Assembly: GCF_000314895.2 (NCBI RefSeq)
Contig: NZ_CM001773.1
Coordinates: 3,431,901-3,495,900, forward strand
Length of the DNA stretch: 64,000 nucleotides
Reading direction: 5' to 3'
From: Providencia sneebia DSM 19967
GTDB lineage: Bacteria > Pseudomonadota > Gammaproteobacteria > Enterobacterales > Enterobacteriaceae
Part shown: positions 38,821 to 48,726 of the stretch, one piece after another
How positions within the stretch are numbered: position 1 is the stretch's first letter
Layout: every line of letters starts with the position of its first letter
Position numbers and translations under genes: made by a program
The notes under the pieces: generated by a model
Told to the model about the DNA's origin: nothing
Database searches by the model: none
The model's input: the letters and a program-made list of their open reading frames with translations, nothing else

Positions 38821-39471
38821 ATGACTGGTTCAATGATTGTTAATAATCTTGCGGGGCTGATGATGGTCACCTCGCTACTCGTTATCGGCGCAAAGCGCCC
38901 GGTAGCGTCGTGTTGGTGCTATGCACTTCAATCTTTAGTGCTTGTTGCGATTTTCGCCACACTTTCTCAGATGTTAAATGCACCTGAACTGGCAATGTGG
39001 GCGGGAACAGCTTTTGCGACAAAAGTCATTTTAGTCCCACTGATTATGGGCTATGCATTTCGCAAATTATCCGACCCCACAGCAAATGGCGGCATTATTA
39101 CACCAATCTGGTTGATGTTAGCAGCTGCAATTATCGTGGTGCTGTGCTGGTTTGTGGTTGAGCCGATAAAATTACCATTAGCGACTGATTTAAAACCTGC
39201 TTTAGCCGTTTCTTTAGGTCACTTCATGTTAGGGCTGCTGTGTATCGTGACACAAAGAAATATTCTCAAACAGGCGTTTGGTTACTGCTTAATGGAAAAT
39301 GGCTCGCACCTAACATTAGCATTGCTAGCCTATAAAGCACCGGAGCTCGTCGAAATAGGTATCGCGACCGATGCTATCTTTGCGGTGATCATCATGGCGG
39401 TACTGGCACGTAAAATCTATCGCACGCTCAACACACTGAACGTGGATCAATTGACCGCGCTGAAGGGGTGA
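38821..39471 (+). CDS. hyfE: Hydrogenase-4 membrane subunit HyfE
   Basis: A small membrane subunit with NuoK-like character, 216 residues and about six helices, also specific to hydrogenase-4-type complexes. The central segment [14 protein letters not shown] ([20 protein letters not shown]) is characteristic. It ends 4 bases before the hyfF start. Confidence 0.92.
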   Translation: MTGSMIVNNLAGLMMVTSLLVIGAKRPVASCWCYALQSLVLVAIFATLSQMLNAPELAMWAGTAFATKVILVPLIMGYAFRKLSDPTANGGIITPIWLMLAAAIIVVLCWFVVEPIKLPLATDLKPALAVSLGHFMLGLLCIVTQRNILKQAFGYCLMENGSHLTLALLAYKAPELVEIGIATDAIFAVIIMAVLARKIYRTLNTLNVDQLTALKG

Positions 39472-39475
39472 TGTG

Positions 39476-41056
39476 ATGAGTCAATCTATGTTATTAATAT
39501 TATTAATGGCCACACCACTGGTGATTTCATTATTGGCTTTTGCTTGCCGCCTATTAGGTAGTGGAGCGAAATTAGCCGTCACTATTGTTCATTCAGTCGG
39601 GATTATTTTATTACTCGTGTTATCACTATGGATGGTTAACACAATATTGGATGTTGGTGACCTTTTAATGGCCGAACGCTGGATACACCTAGATAGTTTA
39701 GCTGGGTTATTTTTAGCTATACTCGGTATTGTTGGCTTCCTAACAGGTCTTTACTCAATCGGCTATATGAATCATGAAGTCGCTGAGGGTGAAATTAGTG
39801 TTGGAACACTCTGTCATTATTATGGTTTCTTTCACTTATTTTTATTCACCATGTTACTGGTGATCACCAGCAATAACCTAATTTTGATGTGGGCAGCTGT
39901 CGAAGCAACAACGCTGAGTTCTGCTTTTCTTGTCGGATTATATGGTCAGCGCTCCTCTTTAGAAGCGGCTTGGAAATATATCATCATCTGTAGTGTAGGT
40001 GTGGCATTTGGTTTATTCGGCACAATTTTAGTTTATGCTAATGCTGTCAATGTGATGCCAGATCCAGAGTTAGCTATTTTCTGGACTGAAGTTTTGAAAT
40101 ATACCTCACTGCTTGATCCTACCTTAATGCATTTAGCCTTTGTTTTCGTATTAATTGGTTTTGGTACTAAAACGGGGCTTTTCCCAATGCATGCTTGGCT
40201 ACCAGATGCTCACAGTGAAGCACCTAGTCCAACATCAGCGCTGCTTTCAGCTGTCTTACTCAACTGTGCACTACTCATTATTATTCGCTATTACATTATT
40301 GTCACTTCTGCAATTGGCGATGAATTTACCCAAACGCTATTGCTAGTATTTGGTCTACTGTCTGTTGCTGTTGCCGCTTTCTTTATCTTAATTCAACGAG
40401 ATATGAAACGTTTACTTGCTTATTCCAGTGTTGAAAATATGGGATTGATTGCGGTGGCATTAGGCATTGGGAGACCATTAGGTATTCTTGCTGCCTTATT
40501 ACATACACTAAACCATAGTTTGGGTAAAACACTTCTCTTTTGTGGTTCCGGTAATGTATTACTCAAATATGGCACTCGTGACATTAATGTCATTAAAGGA
40601 ATGTTGCGTGTAATGCCGTTTACTGCGGTTGTCTTTGCAGGTGGCGCCTTAGCTTTAGGTGGAATGCCACCCTTTAATATCTTCTTAAGTGAATTTATGA
40701 TTGTTGTTGCTGGTATAGCAACTCATCATTTTTGGTTAACCCTTCTGGTTTTGATCCTTATCACCATTGTACTTGCCGGACTTGTTAGAATGGTTTCGAA
40801 AACTCTTTTCGGTACACCACCTGACTGCGTTTCACGTGGTGAATTAGGTCTCTTGACGACATTCCCCATGGCTATCTTAATTGTCTTAATGCTAGTAATG
40901 GGAACTCATATTCCGCAACCGGTTAGCCAGTTATTGGAAAATGCCGCCACCATTGTTTTAAAAGACAGCACATTACCAAATTCAGAATTCACTACCATAA
41001 ATTACCATTGGCCGTGGGGTGTTAACGCATCCTCTACCTCGTTGCAGGAGAAATAA
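39476..41056 (+). CDS. hyfF: Hydrogenase-4 membrane subunit HyfF
   Basis: The third antiporter-like (NuoN/NuoL-type) membrane subunit, 526 residues, matching the E. coli length. The core is [21 protein letters not shown] near residue 230, followed by [19 protein letters not shown]. The ATG at 39476 is chosen over the adjacent in-frame GTG because AAGGGG sits 7 bases upstream. Like HyfD it is absent from hydrogenase-3. Confidence 0.93.
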   Translation: MSQSMLLILLMATPLVISLLAFACRLLGSGAKLAVTIVHSVGIILLLVLSLWMVNTILDVGDLLMAERWIHLDSLAGLFLAILGIVGFLTGLYSIGYMNHEVAEGEISVGTLCHYYGFFHLFLFTMLLVITSNNLILMWAAVEATTLSSAFLVGLYGQRSSLEAAWKYIIICSVGVAFGLFGTILVYANAVNVMPDPELAIFWTEVLKYTSLLDPTLMHLAFVFVLIGFGTKTGLFPMHAWLPDAHSEAPSPTSALLSAVLLNCALLIIIRYYIIVTSAIGDEFTQTLLLVFGLLSVAVAAFFILIQRDMKRLLAYSSVENMGLIAVALGIGRPLGILAALLHTLNHSLGKTLLFCGSGNVLLKYGTRDINVIKGMLRVMPFTAVVFAGGALALGGMPPFNIFLSEFMIVVAGIATHHFWLTLLVLILITIVLAGLVRMVSKTLFGTPPDCVSRGELGLLTTFPMAILIVLMLVMGTHIPQPVSQLLENAATIVLKDSTLPNSEFTTINYHWPWGVNASSTSLQEK

Positions 41057-41057
41057 C

Positions 41058-42791
41058 GTGAGCTATCAGAATTATACAGATACCCTTCAGGGCGTTCGCA
41101 AAGGTACAGGTTATCTGGCACAGGTCCGCGAAAAATTTCCTCACACAATATTGGAAGAGGAATGGCAAACAGCGAACCAAGTTACCATTACAATTAAAAC
41201 AGAAAGGCTGCCAGATGTTGTTGAATTTCTATACTACGGCTGTGGTGGTTGGCTACCTGTATTATGGGGAAATGATGAACGACCTTTAAATGGCCAATTT
41301 GCTGTTTATTATGCATTATCAATGGAAGAAGGCGAAAAATGTTGGATTACAGTAAAAGCATTTGTTAGCCCAATTACCCAAGAATTTCCATCTGTTACGC
41401 CGAGAGTGCCTGCTGCGGTTTGGGGCGAACGTGAAGTTCGCGATATGTATGGATTACAACCTGTAGGTCTACCTGATGAACGCCGCTTGGTGCTTCCCGA
41501 TGACTGGCCGGACGATCTCTACCCACTTCGCAAAGACACCATGGATTATCGCCAACGTCCTGCACCAACAACAGATGAGGAAACTTACGAGTTTATCAAC
41601 GATAGCAAAACACAAAGTCGAGTTGTTCCTATCGGCCCACTGCATATTACCTCAGATGAACCAGGACACTTTCGCTTATTTGTAGACGGTGAACGTATTG
41701 TTGATGCTGATTATCGGATGTTTTATGTCCATCGAGGAATGGAAAAGTTAGCTGAAACCCGTATGGGATATAATGAAGTCACTTTTTTATCCGACCGTGT
41801 TTGTGGTATTTGTGGTTTCACTCACAGTGTCGCTTACACCACATCCGTCGAAAATGCGTTAGGTATTTATGTTCCTCAACGCGCAAATACGATTCGCAGC
41901 GTATTATTAGAAGTTGAGCGTCTGCACAGTCACCTCTTAAATATTGGTTTAGCAAGTCACTTTACGGGCTTTGATACTGGGTTTATGCAGTTTTTCCGTG
42001 TCCGTGAAAAATCAATGACAATGGCTGAATTATTAACTGGGGCGCGTAAAACATACGGAACAAACTTAATTGGCGGTGTACGTCGCGATTTCTTAAAAGA
42101 TCAAAGAGTAAAAACAATTCAATTAGTTCGTGAAATGCGTCAAGACCTTTCATTACTTGTCGATATACTCCTAAGCACGCCAAATATGGAACAAAGAACC
42201 GTTGGTGTGGGAATTTTAGATCCCCAAATTGCCCGTGATTATAGTCCTGTTGGTCCTATGATCCGCGCAAGCGGTTTTAAACGTGATGTCCGTTTCGATC
42301 ACCCTTTTGCCGATTATGCAAATTTACCCAAAACGTTATTTACAATGGATGGCTGCGATGTCTATTCACGCGTCATGGTGCGAGTTAAAGAAGTCTTTGA
42401 TTCTCTATCAATGATTGAATATGCACTGGATAATATGCCTGAAGGCCCTATCTTAACAGAAGGTTTTACATATCAGCCGTATAAATTTGCTCTGGGCTAT
42501 ACCGAAGCGCCTCGCGGAGAAGATGTTCACTGGAGCATGTTAGGCGATAATCAAAAACTATATCGCTGGCGCTGCCGCGCTGCCACTTATGCCAACTGGC
42601 CTGTATTACGTTATATGTTACAAGGAAATACGGTTTCAGATGCACCTCTTATTATTGGTAGCCTAGACCCTTGTTATTCCTGTACAGACCGCGTCACATT
42701 AGTTGATGTAAAAAAACGCAAAGCGAAAACAGTGGCTTATAAAGAGTTCGAACAATATGGCATCGAACGTAAACAATCCCTGATGAAATAG
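41058..42791 (+). CDS. hyfG: Hydrogenase-4 large subunit HyfG
   Basis: The fused NuoC/NuoD-like [NiFe] large subunit that carries the H2-evolving site, 577 residues. The N-terminal NuoC-like part contains PAVWGEREVRDMYGL. The NiFe site cysteines are in DRVCGICGF and in DPCYSCTDR. The C-terminal 32 residues after that arginine are the peptide removed by the HycI protease. The start is a GTG at 41058 behind AGGAG, one base after the hyfF stop; the upstream extension runs into hyfF. Confidence 0.95.
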   Translation: MSYQNYTDTLQGVRKGTGYLAQVREKFPHTILEEEWQTANQVTITIKTERLPDVVEFLYYGCGGWLPVLWGNDERPLNGQFAVYYALSMEEGEKCWITVKAFVSPITQEFPSVTPRVPAAVWGEREVRDMYGLQPVGLPDERRLVLPDDWPDDLYPLRKDTMDYRQRPAPTTDEETYEFINDSKTQSRVVPIGPLHITSDEPGHFRLFVDGERIVDADYRMFYVHRGMEKLAETRMGYNEVTFLSDRVCGICGFTHSVAYTTSVENALGIYVPQRANTIRSVLLEVERLHSHLLNIGLASHFTGFDTGFMQFFRVREKSMTMAELLTGARKTYGTNLIGGVRRDFLKDQRVKTIQLVREMRQDLSLLVDILLSTPNMEQRTVGVGILDPQIARDYSPVGPMIRASGFKRDVRFDHPFADYANLPKTLFTMDGCDVYSRVMVRVKEVFDSLSMIEYALDNMPEGPILTEGFTYQPYKFALGYTEAPRGEDVHWSMLGDNQKLYRWRCRAATYANWPVLRYMLQGNTVSDAPLIIGSLDPCYSCTDRVTLVDVKKRKAKTVAYKEFEQYGIERKQSLMK

Positions 42792-42805
42792 TTGGAGGGA
42801 AAACA

Positions 42806-43354
42806 ATGTTCAAATTATTTAAAACCCTCCGCGAAGCAGGAACAGCAACGGTTAAATATCCATTTAAACCATTAGAAGTCGCACATGGATTTCGTGGTAA
42901 ACCTGAATATGATCCTCTGCAATGTATTGCTTGTGGAGCTTGTATTTCTGCCTGTCCAGCCAATGCGTTGACCATGGAAACAGATTTAAGTAGTGGTGAA
43001 CGCCGCTGGCAACTTTTTATTGGTCGTTGTATTTATTGTGCACGCTGTGAAGAAGTTTGCCCAACTCGAGCTATCCATCTAAGCGAGGATTTTGAAACAG
43101 CTGTCTTAAATAAAGACGATTTATATATCAAAAGTACTTTCCGCTTACAGTATTGCCGCCAATGTCATGAAGCTTTTGCGCCTAAAAAATCGGTAGAGTA
43201 TGCGATGGCACTCATGGTTGCATCAGGTGTTGAAGAAAGCAGCATTGAAGCATTGCGACCAATGTATGAAACTTGCCCATCTTGTAAACAGAAAAATAAC
43301 CTGTTGAATAATGAGCGTAGAAACTTCCGTTTACATGCCGAGGGAGAAAAATGA
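42806..43354 (+). CDS. hyfH: Hydrogenase-4 ferredoxin-like subunit HyfH
   Basis: A NuoI-like protein with two [4Fe-4S] motifs, [12 protein letters not shown] and [12 protein letters not shown], wiring the peripheral arm. The 182 residues include an unusual C-terminal part with CRQCHEAF and CPSCKQKN, a possible extra metal site as in E. coli HycF/HyfH. It overlaps the hyfI start. Confidence 0.93.
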   Translation: MFKLFKTLREAGTATVKYPFKPLEVAHGFRGKPEYDPLQCIACGACISACPANALTMETDLSSGERRWQLFIGRCIYCARCEEVCPTRAIHLSEDFETAVLNKDDLYIKSTFRLQYCRQCHEAFAPKKSVEYAMALMVASGVEESSIEALRPMYETCPSCKQKNNLLNNERRNFRLHAEGEK

Positions 43355-44136
43355 TGAATTTGTCGGATATCCCAGTTAACCATTATGTTAGTCAACCTAT
43401 CCGAGTTGATGAACAAGTGGAAAAATTAAAGAGCACATTGCTCAAAGATATCAAACGTTCTGCTTATGTTTATCGTGTCGACTGCGGTGGATGTAACGGC
43501 TGTGAAATCGAAATTTTCTCTGCAATCACGCCGGTATTTGATGCGGAACGTTTTGGGATCAAGGTTGTCGCCTCACCACGGCATGCTGATATTTTATTAT
43601 TTACAGGTGCTGTCACCCGTGCAATGCGAATGCCAGCCTTACGCGCTTATGAATCTGCACCTGATCCTAAAATTTGTATTTCATATGGTGCATGCGGTTG
43701 TGGTGGTGGCATTTTCCACGACCTTTACTGCGTTTGGGGCGGGAGTGAACATATTGTTCCAATTGATGTATGGATCCCCGGTTGCCCTCCAACACCAGCC
43801 GCAACCATTTATGGCTTTGCTGTTGCTTTGGGGTTACTAAACCAAAAACTAAAAGCCCAAGATCACCAAGAAACTGATGATGAGAAAGTTCAGTTACTCC
43901 TACCATCAGTACCATTAGCAACACGCGTCATGATTGAGCGCGAAGCTCGCCGCTTAGCGGGTTATTATCAAGGTCGTGAAATTAGTGACAAATTTTTATC
44001 ACTGCTCGAAGGTGCTTCTCCTAATCAAGTTCAGGGTTTAATGCACAATTGGCTACATGAAGAACAAGATCCGCGTCTGCGTGATATTGTCAATCGTCTC
44101 GTCAATGTGCTGGCTCAAGGAGGCACTAATGACTGA
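43354..44136 (+). CDS. hyfI: Hydrogenase-4 small subunit HyfI
   Basis: The NuoB-like small subunit of the hydrogenase module, 260 residues, binding the proximal [4Fe-4S] cluster through [20 protein letters not shown] and the IPGCPPTP motif. ATG occurs at 43351 and 43354; the second has the better distance from AGGGAG. It overlaps hyfH upstream and hyfJ downstream by a few bases. Confidence 0.94.
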   Translation: MNLSDIPVNHYVSQPIRVDEQVEKLKSTLLKDIKRSAYVYRVDCGGCNGCEIEIFSAITPVFDAERFGIKVVASPRHADILLFTGAVTRAMRMPALRAYESAPDPKICISYGACGCGGGIFHDLYCVWGGSEHIVPIDVWIPGCPPTPAATIYGFAVALGLLNQKLKAQDHQETDDEKVQLLLPSVPLATRVMIEREARRLAGYYQGREISDKFLSLLEGASPNQVQGLMHNWLHEEQDPRLRDIVNRLVNVLAQGGTND

Positions 44137-44545
44137 AAAACCAGAAAGTAAAGTCATCTTTTGGTCACTACGCCAAAAGTTTGTCGATAGCGATGATGAT
44201 ATTCCTGAAGATGCGCAACAAGTCATGTATTACTCACTCGCTATTGGGCACCACGTCGGTATGATTGATTGCTTGAATACTGAATTAATCTGTCCACTTA
44301 ACGGTTATCAATCTTGGGTCGAAGCATTGCCCGAAGGCGAGGCTCGGCGCAAATTACAAGGTTTGATAACTTTTGGTGAAATCACAATCGACTCAACACA
44401 TACCAATATGCTAGCACTTGCACTTGACCCATTCGCCAACGATATCACTTCACCTTATTGTGAATGGAGCCAAACATTGATCCGCTTATTAGGTGAGATT
44501 GAGCGAGAGCCTGCCATTTATTTGATTGTAAAGAGACGCCCATGA
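44129..44545 (+). CDS. hyfJ: Formate hydrogenlyase assembly protein HyfJ/HycH-like
   Basis: An accessory protein of the HycH family needed for maturation of the hydrogenase-3/4 large subunit, 138 residues, with [11 protein letters not shown] and the [15 protein letters not shown] segment. The ATG at 44129 follows AAGGAGG and overlaps the end of hyfI by 8 bases. The upstream extension of the frame is not used. Confidence 0.88.
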   Translation: MTEKPESKVIFWSLRQKFVDSDDDIPEDAQQVMYYSLAIGHHVGMIDCLNTELICPLNGYQSWVEALPEGEARRKLQGLITFGEITIDSTHTNMLALALDPFANDITSPYCEWSQTLIRLLGEIEREPAIYLIVKRRP

Positions 44546-45021
44546 AAGAAAGTTCAGTACAGAATCTCATGCTTGCTGTAGGTAATAGTATGATGGGAGA
44601 TGATGGTGCGGGACCGATGTTATTTGATTTAATGGAAAAAAATCCCATTGATGGCTGGATTGCTATCAATGGTGGAAGCAGTCCTGAAAATGCAGTTCAT
44701 CAAATTAGAGCATTATCACCACAACGTTTATTAATCGTAGATGCCGCGGATATCTGCCTTGCGCCCGGTGAAATTCGAATTATTGACCCAGATGATATTG
44801 CTGAAATGTTCATAATGAGCACACATAATCTCCCATTGAACTTTTTGATAGATCAATTAAAAGAAGATATTGATGAGATTATTTTTCTTGGTATTCAACC
44901 TGATTTAGTTGGATTTTATATGCCAATGAATGAAAAAGTGATTACCGCAGTACATCAAGTTTATTCAGCACTGCCCAATTGGGAAGGATTAGGTGGATTT
45001 ACACTACTTGATGGTGAATAA
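44542..45021 (+). CDS. hycI: Hydrogenase maturation protease HycI
   Basis: A nickel-dependent endopeptidase that trims the C-terminus of the HyfG large subunit after metal insertion, 159 residues. Family motifs are AVGNSMMGDDGAGP near the start and VDAADICLAPGEIR in the middle; the metal-binding histidine is in STHNLPLN. It overlaps hyfJ by 4 bases and ends the operon. The last codons lie within an 18-base tandem duplication. Confidence 0.92.
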   Translation: MKESSVQNLMLAVGNSMMGDDGAGPMLFDLMEKNPIDGWIAINGGSSPENAVHQIRALSPQRLLIVDAADICLAPGEIRIIDPDDIAEMFIMSTHNLPLNFLIDQLKEDIDEIIFLGIQPDLVGFYMPMNEKVITAVHQVYSALPNWEGLGGFTLLDGE

Positions 45022-45043
45022 CGTCTTGATGGCGAATAACGTC
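45008..45043 (+). repeat. 18-bp tandem duplication at the hycI stop
   Basis: CTTGATGGTGAATAACGT is followed directly by CTTGATGGCGAATAACGT (one mismatch). The first unit holds the last codons and stop of hycI. The second unit repeats them just outside the gene. Confidence 0.85.
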
Positions 45044-45063
45044 TCATTTTGCAAATGATAAAG

Positions 45064-45105
45064 CCGCGATAACTTCACTTTTTGTCGCTATCGCGGTCTC
45101 TTTTT
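45064..45105 (+). terminator. Terminator after hycI (bidirectional)
   Basis: The stem CCGCGATA (45064-45071) and TATCGCGG (45089-45096) is followed by TCTCTTTTTTT on the plus strand. It lies between the convergent hycI and hypC genes and probably serves both, although the T-run favours the plus strand. Confidence 0.75.
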
Positions 45106-45378
45106 TTAACCCTTGCCGTATAGAAAATAAGAGACATCATCTTCAACACTTTCCATTGCCATCAGTGCTTCTAGTGTATCTTTTGCTTCCTGTTCATCAA
45201 TGATACTCATCGCAAATCCGACATGAACGAGCACCCATTTACCCAACATATCCAATGGATCGCCTTCACACACTAAAGCAATATTCACATCTCGTTTAAC
45301 ACCACAAACGTCAATTTGCGCATTTTCCATCGGGGAATCCCCTACTGCAACAATTTTACCGGGAATACCTAAACACAT
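45106..45378 (-). CDS. hypC: Hydrogenase maturation factor HypC (hyf-linked copy)
   Basis: A small chaperone that brings the Fe(CN)2CO precursor, together with HypD, to the hydrogenase large subunit. The 90 residues start with [12 protein letters not shown], whose Cys2 is essential, and contain [13 protein letters not shown]. The ATG at 45378 is chosen because the cysteine must follow the start methionine and AGGAG lies upstream; a 7-residue extension is possible on paper. It is the third gene of hydN-hypA-hypC. A second hypC lies at 53283. Confidence 0.93.
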   Translation of the reverse strand: MCLGIPGKIVAVGDSPMENAQIDVCGVKRDVNIALVCEGDPLDMLGKWVLVHVGFAMSIIDEQEAKDTLEALMAMESVEDDVSYFLYGKG

Positions 45379-45413
45379 AACAAACTCCTGACTTAACAAG
45401 TCATCTATACGGC

Positions 45414-45755
45414 TTATTCAACTTCAATTTGTTTCACCTGCATGGCGTCACTGCTCTCGACTTGAATATTTTGGCTACCACATAAAGGGCAGCTTGTCGC
45501 AAATCCTGTGACGGTAACACTATTTAGGCAATCACGGCACCATGCCTTAGCAGGGATAGTCATGATATGTAACGTTGCCCCTGCTGCTAAAGTATCACGG
45601 CAAATAATATCGAAACAAAAATGTAATGCTGATTCTTCGATACAAGAAACTGAGCTTAACTCTAACCAAACCGCAGTGACACGCCGCGCATGATTTCGTT
45701 TTGCATGTTGTTCGATAATGTCGAAAGCACTTTGGCATAAAGCAACTTCATGCAT
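45414..45755 (-). CDS. hypA: Hydrogenase nickel chaperone HypA (hyf-linked copy)
   Basis: Nickel delivery to the hydrogenase large subunit, 113 residues. The nickel-binding N-terminus [10 protein letters not shown] and the zinc site with CRDC and CPLCG are intact. It lies between hydN and hypC, spaced by 10 and about 35 bases. A second copy at 54786 belongs to the hyb/hyp operon, which suggests that the two sets serve Hyf and Hyb respectively. Confidence 0.93.
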   Translation of the reverse strand: MHEVALCQSAFDIIEQHAKRNHARRVTAVWLELSSVSCIEESALHFCFDIICRDTLAAGATLHIMTIPAKAWCRDCLNSVTVTGFATSCPLCGSQNIQVESSDAMQVKQIEVE

Positions 45756-45765
45756 AGTAAAATCC

Positions 45766-46314
45766 TTAAAATATCAAATCATTCGGTATTTCAAATGCAG
45801 CACGACGACGACGTTCTTTCACCATTTCATCAATTTTATTTCTATCGACTAAAATCAATGCTTCTGTTGGGCAGACTTCTACACAAGCAGGCCCCCCTTC
45901 TCGTGTATGGCATAAATCGCACTTATGAGCTTCCGCTCTATATTGTGCAACTGTATTCAGTGCTGTCACTTTTTGTGTAACCAAACGACTCACCACCTCC
46001 ATCGTACCGTAAGGACAAGCAATAACGCAGGTTTTACAACCAATACATTTAGATTGATCAACATAAACAAAATCATATTTTCTACTGATTGCCCCATTAG
46101 GACAAACATTCGCGCACGGTGCATCTTCACATTGACGGCATACAACAGCCGTACTTACGCTATAGCCTTTTAATACATGGATACGTGGGAAAAATTCATC
46201 CTTGACCACAGTTTCAATACCCGTTTCTTGTTTTTGATGAGAAACAACACACGCCACTTCACAAGTATGACAGCCAATGCATTTTTTGGGGTCCGCAATG
46301 ATGAATTTGTTCAT
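45766..46314 (-). CDS. hydN: Electron-transport protein HydN
   Basis: A HydN-type iron-sulfur protein linked to formate dehydrogenase H, 182 residues. It has four cysteine clusters: CIGCHTCEVAC, CRQCEDAPCANVCP, CIGCKTCVIACP, and CDLCHTREGGPACVEVCP. The ATG at 46314 (MNKFIIADP) follows AGGAGAG; the 19-codon upstream extension has no support. In E. coli hydN is followed by hypF, here by hypA-hypC. A sigma-54 promoter lies upstream. Confidence 0.92.
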   Translation of the reverse strand: MNKFIIADPKKCIGCHTCEVACVVSHQKQETGIETVVKDEFFPRIHVLKGYSVSTAVVCRQCEDAPCANVCPNGAISRKYDFVYVDQSKCIGCKTCVIACPYGTMEVVSRLVTQKVTALNTVAQYRAEAHKCDLCHTREGGPACVEVCPTEALILVDRNKIDEMVKERRRRAAFEIPNDLIF

Positions 46315-46395
46315 CGAACTCTCCTGATTGATACAAAATGGTGCTACATCTAAATAATGACGAGTAGCCACCTATGAATAAGTATAAATAGGAAT

Positions 46396-46412
46396 AAGCA
46401 TGGATCGTGCCA
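46396..46412 (-). promoter_or_regulatory. Sigma-54 promoter of hydN-hypA-hypC
   Basis: On the minus strand TTGGCACGATCCATGCT matches the -24/-12 consensus, with a perfect TGGCAC and exactly 10 bases between GG and GC. It lies about 85 bases before the hydN start. Confidence 0.88.
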
Positions 46413-46492
46413 AATTAATAATTTATTTAAATTCAGCTAAATCAGTAGATTAATAATAAAATTATTATGTTGAGGTTGCTTAATCGGAATAT

Positions 46493-46520
46493 TCGTCATC
46501 TTCATCGACATTTTTGACGA
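46493..46520 (-). promoter_or_regulatory. Upstream activator sites of hydN
   Basis: TCGACATTTTTGACGA (46505-46520) reads TCGTCAAAAATGTCGA on the minus strand and fits the motif found before hyf and fdhF. An overlapping weaker copy, TCGTCATCTTCATCGA, lies at 46493-46508. The sites are about 90 bases upstream of the -24 element. They may also influence the hyfR gene on the other side. Confidence 0.7.
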
Positions 46521-46859
46521 TAAACAATAATATCGCTATATAAATATTTATATTACCTATTTTGTTGCTATCAAAATAGGGGATTGGATCAAACTTAAAT
46601 CAGACTGTGATATTTTTTTTCCGCAGACCTATTACAATATAACTATTAGGCAGTTTTATTTATAAAAGATAAATCAAAAAATATTTTAAGCTATTTTACA
46701 TTGGAAATAATTTAAAGCGTATCTATCCGCTAATTTATTTGAGTTGCATGTCAGCAAAAATAGAACATTTGCTTTAACGTGTTCTAAACATATAAAAAAC
46801 AGTGTCATCAACTCAAGCCTGCGGGTATTAGCTGCATTATGAATTATAAGGGGTTTTGA

Positions 46860-48452
46860 GTGGGCACGCCTGAAGACAACCAACATATACAGCATGAACG
46901 AGACCAATATAGAATATTGGTGGATATCACTAACTCCGTATTATCTCATTTAGAAATGGATGGATTAGTTGCTGAAGTTTCGCGTGAAATATATCGTTTT
47001 TTTGGTATTAGCCAAATAAGCGTTGCGTTATGTGATAATTATAGTTCTGCTGTTTATCGTTGTTATTCTAGTTATTATTCTCATTCAAAGTCTGTTGAAA
47101 AAACACAATATCATTTAAATGAATTACACCCAGATTTAGTTCAAGTTCTTGAGAATAATATTCCAATGCGATTAACACTCGATCCTAAAACTGAGGATCC
47201 TCTTTATCAGCATGTTTGTACTCAAGGTATGACGGAAACACTGTTATTGCCTTTAGCATTTAATCATAAACCACTTGGTGTTTTAATCCTCTCGCACGAA
47301 GATGATCATATTTTCACCGATGATAATAACAATTTACTTAAACAAATCGCTGCCAGATTTGCAATCGCTGTAGACAATGCCGCAGCTTACGGTGAAATCA
47401 CCCGCCTAAAAGATAGCCTGAAAAATGAGAATTTATGGCTAAATGAACAGATCCACAAAATGGATAGCTTCAGTGATATTATCTATCAAAGCGAAGCAAT
47501 GCGTAATGTGTTAGAACAAGTGGATTTAGTCGCAACAAGTGATAGTACAGTATTAATTTTAGGCGAAACAGGAACAGGGAAAGAGCTGATAGCTCGCGCT
47601 GTTCATCGATTGAGTGATCGCCATAATCGCGCCATGATCAAAATGAATTGTGCTGCCGTTCCTTCTGGATTACTCGAAAGTGATTTATTTGGTCATGATA
47701 AAGGGGCATTTACAGGCGCAACAACAACACATATTGGCCGTTTTGAAATGGCAGATAAAAGCACTCTATTTCTTGATGAAATAGGTGATATGCCATTAGA
47801 ACTGCAACCTAAATTATTGCGAGTTTTGCAAGAAAGAGAAATTGAACGAATTGGTGGCAATAAAGTTATTCCTGTCGATGTTAGACTTATTGCTGCAACT
47901 AATCGTAACTTAAAATTAATGACAGATGATCGAGAGTTTCGTGAAGATCTTTATTATCGTTTAAATGTATTCCCTATTTATATTCCCGCATTACGCGAAC
48001 GGACTGAAGATATTCCATTATTGGCAACTTACTTTACTCAAAAGATTGCCCAAAGAATGAATCGGAAAATTGATTGTATTCCTCGCGATGCACTTGAACA
48101 ATTAACACTTTATCCTTGGCCGGGCAATGTTAGAGAGCTCGAAAATGTGATTGAACGTGCGGTTATTTTAACTCGAGGCAATACATTGAATATACAATTA
48201 CATGAGTTAAATATTCCCAAACCTTCTCGACTTAAAAAAGCATTAGCCACACCAAGTTCAATTGAAAAGCATATGCAAACAAAGCCACCTGAAAGTGATG
48301 ATGATGAAAGAGATAGAATTATTGCCGCATTAAAAGAGACAAATGGTGTTGTTGCTGGAGCAAGAGGGGCTGCAACACGTTTAGGGCTAAAACGAACAAC
48401 ACTATTATCTCGAATGCAACGTTTAGGTATTTCAGTCCAAGATTTATTTTAG
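46860..48452 (+). CDS. hyfR: Sigma-54 activator HyfR (short form)
   Basis: A sigma-54 enhancer-binding protein of the FhlA/HyfR group, 530 residues. It has one GAF domain (about 15-180, starting [21 protein letters not shown]), an AAA+ domain with Walker A GETGTGKE and the sigma-54 contact loop GAFTGA, and a C-terminal Fis-type helix-turn-helix ending [13 protein letters not shown]. It resembles HyfR more than FhlA in the linker and C-terminus. E. coli FhlA and HyfR have 692 and 670 residues; the N-terminal 150-200 are missing here. The GTG start behind AAGGGG supports the short form. It likely activates the hyf, hydN and fdhF promoters. Confidence 0.9.
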   Translation: MGTPEDNQHIQHERDQYRILVDITNSVLSHLEMDGLVAEVSREIYRFFGISQISVALCDNYSSAVYRCYSSYYSHSKSVEKTQYHLNELHPDLVQVLENNIPMRLTLDPKTEDPLYQHVCTQGMTETLLLPLAFNHKPLGVLILSHEDDHIFTDDNNNLLKQIAARFAIAVDNAAAYGEITRLKDSLKNENLWLNEQIHKMDSFSDIIYQSEAMRNVLEQVDLVATSDSTVLILGETGTGKELIARAVHRLSDRHNRAMIKMNCAAVPSGLLESDLFGHDKGAFTGATTTHIGRFEMADKSTLFLDEIGDMPLELQPKLLRVLQEREIERIGGNKVIPVDVRLIAATNRNLKLMTDDREFREDLYYRLNVFPIYIPALRERTEDIPLLATYFTQKIAQRMNRKIDCIPRDALEQLTLYPWPGNVRELENVIERAVILTRGNTLNIQLHELNIPKPSRLKKALATPSSIEKHMQTKPPESDDDERDRIIAALKETNGVVAGARGAATRLGLKRTTLLSRMQRLGISVQDLF

Positions 48453-48634
48453 TTTTACTGGATACTTATTCTGTTGGTTGCGAATACAGAAAACTTGGTG
48501 TTTACAATAATAAATAATAATAGAAATGAAATTTTGAAAAAATGATTTTTAGTTTCTCCATTAAAATTAACCATAAATATTTTAGAAAATAAGAGTGATA
48601 TAGTTAAGTTACCAGTAGAGCTTAAACTTAATAT

Positions 48635-48672
48635 AAAAAAGCCCCCAATAATTAACTATTCAATTATTGGGG
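48635..48672 (-). terminator. Intrinsic terminator after fdhF
   Basis: An 11-bp stem, CCCCAATAATT with AATTATTGGGG, is followed on the minus strand by GC and TTTTTT. It lies 55 bases past the fdhF stop in the convergent gap with hyfR. Confidence 0.88.
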
Positions 48673-48726
48673 AGCATTTATTTAACCATCAGCTTTTTCT
48701 ATAACAATCAAACCAATCATTGAGTT

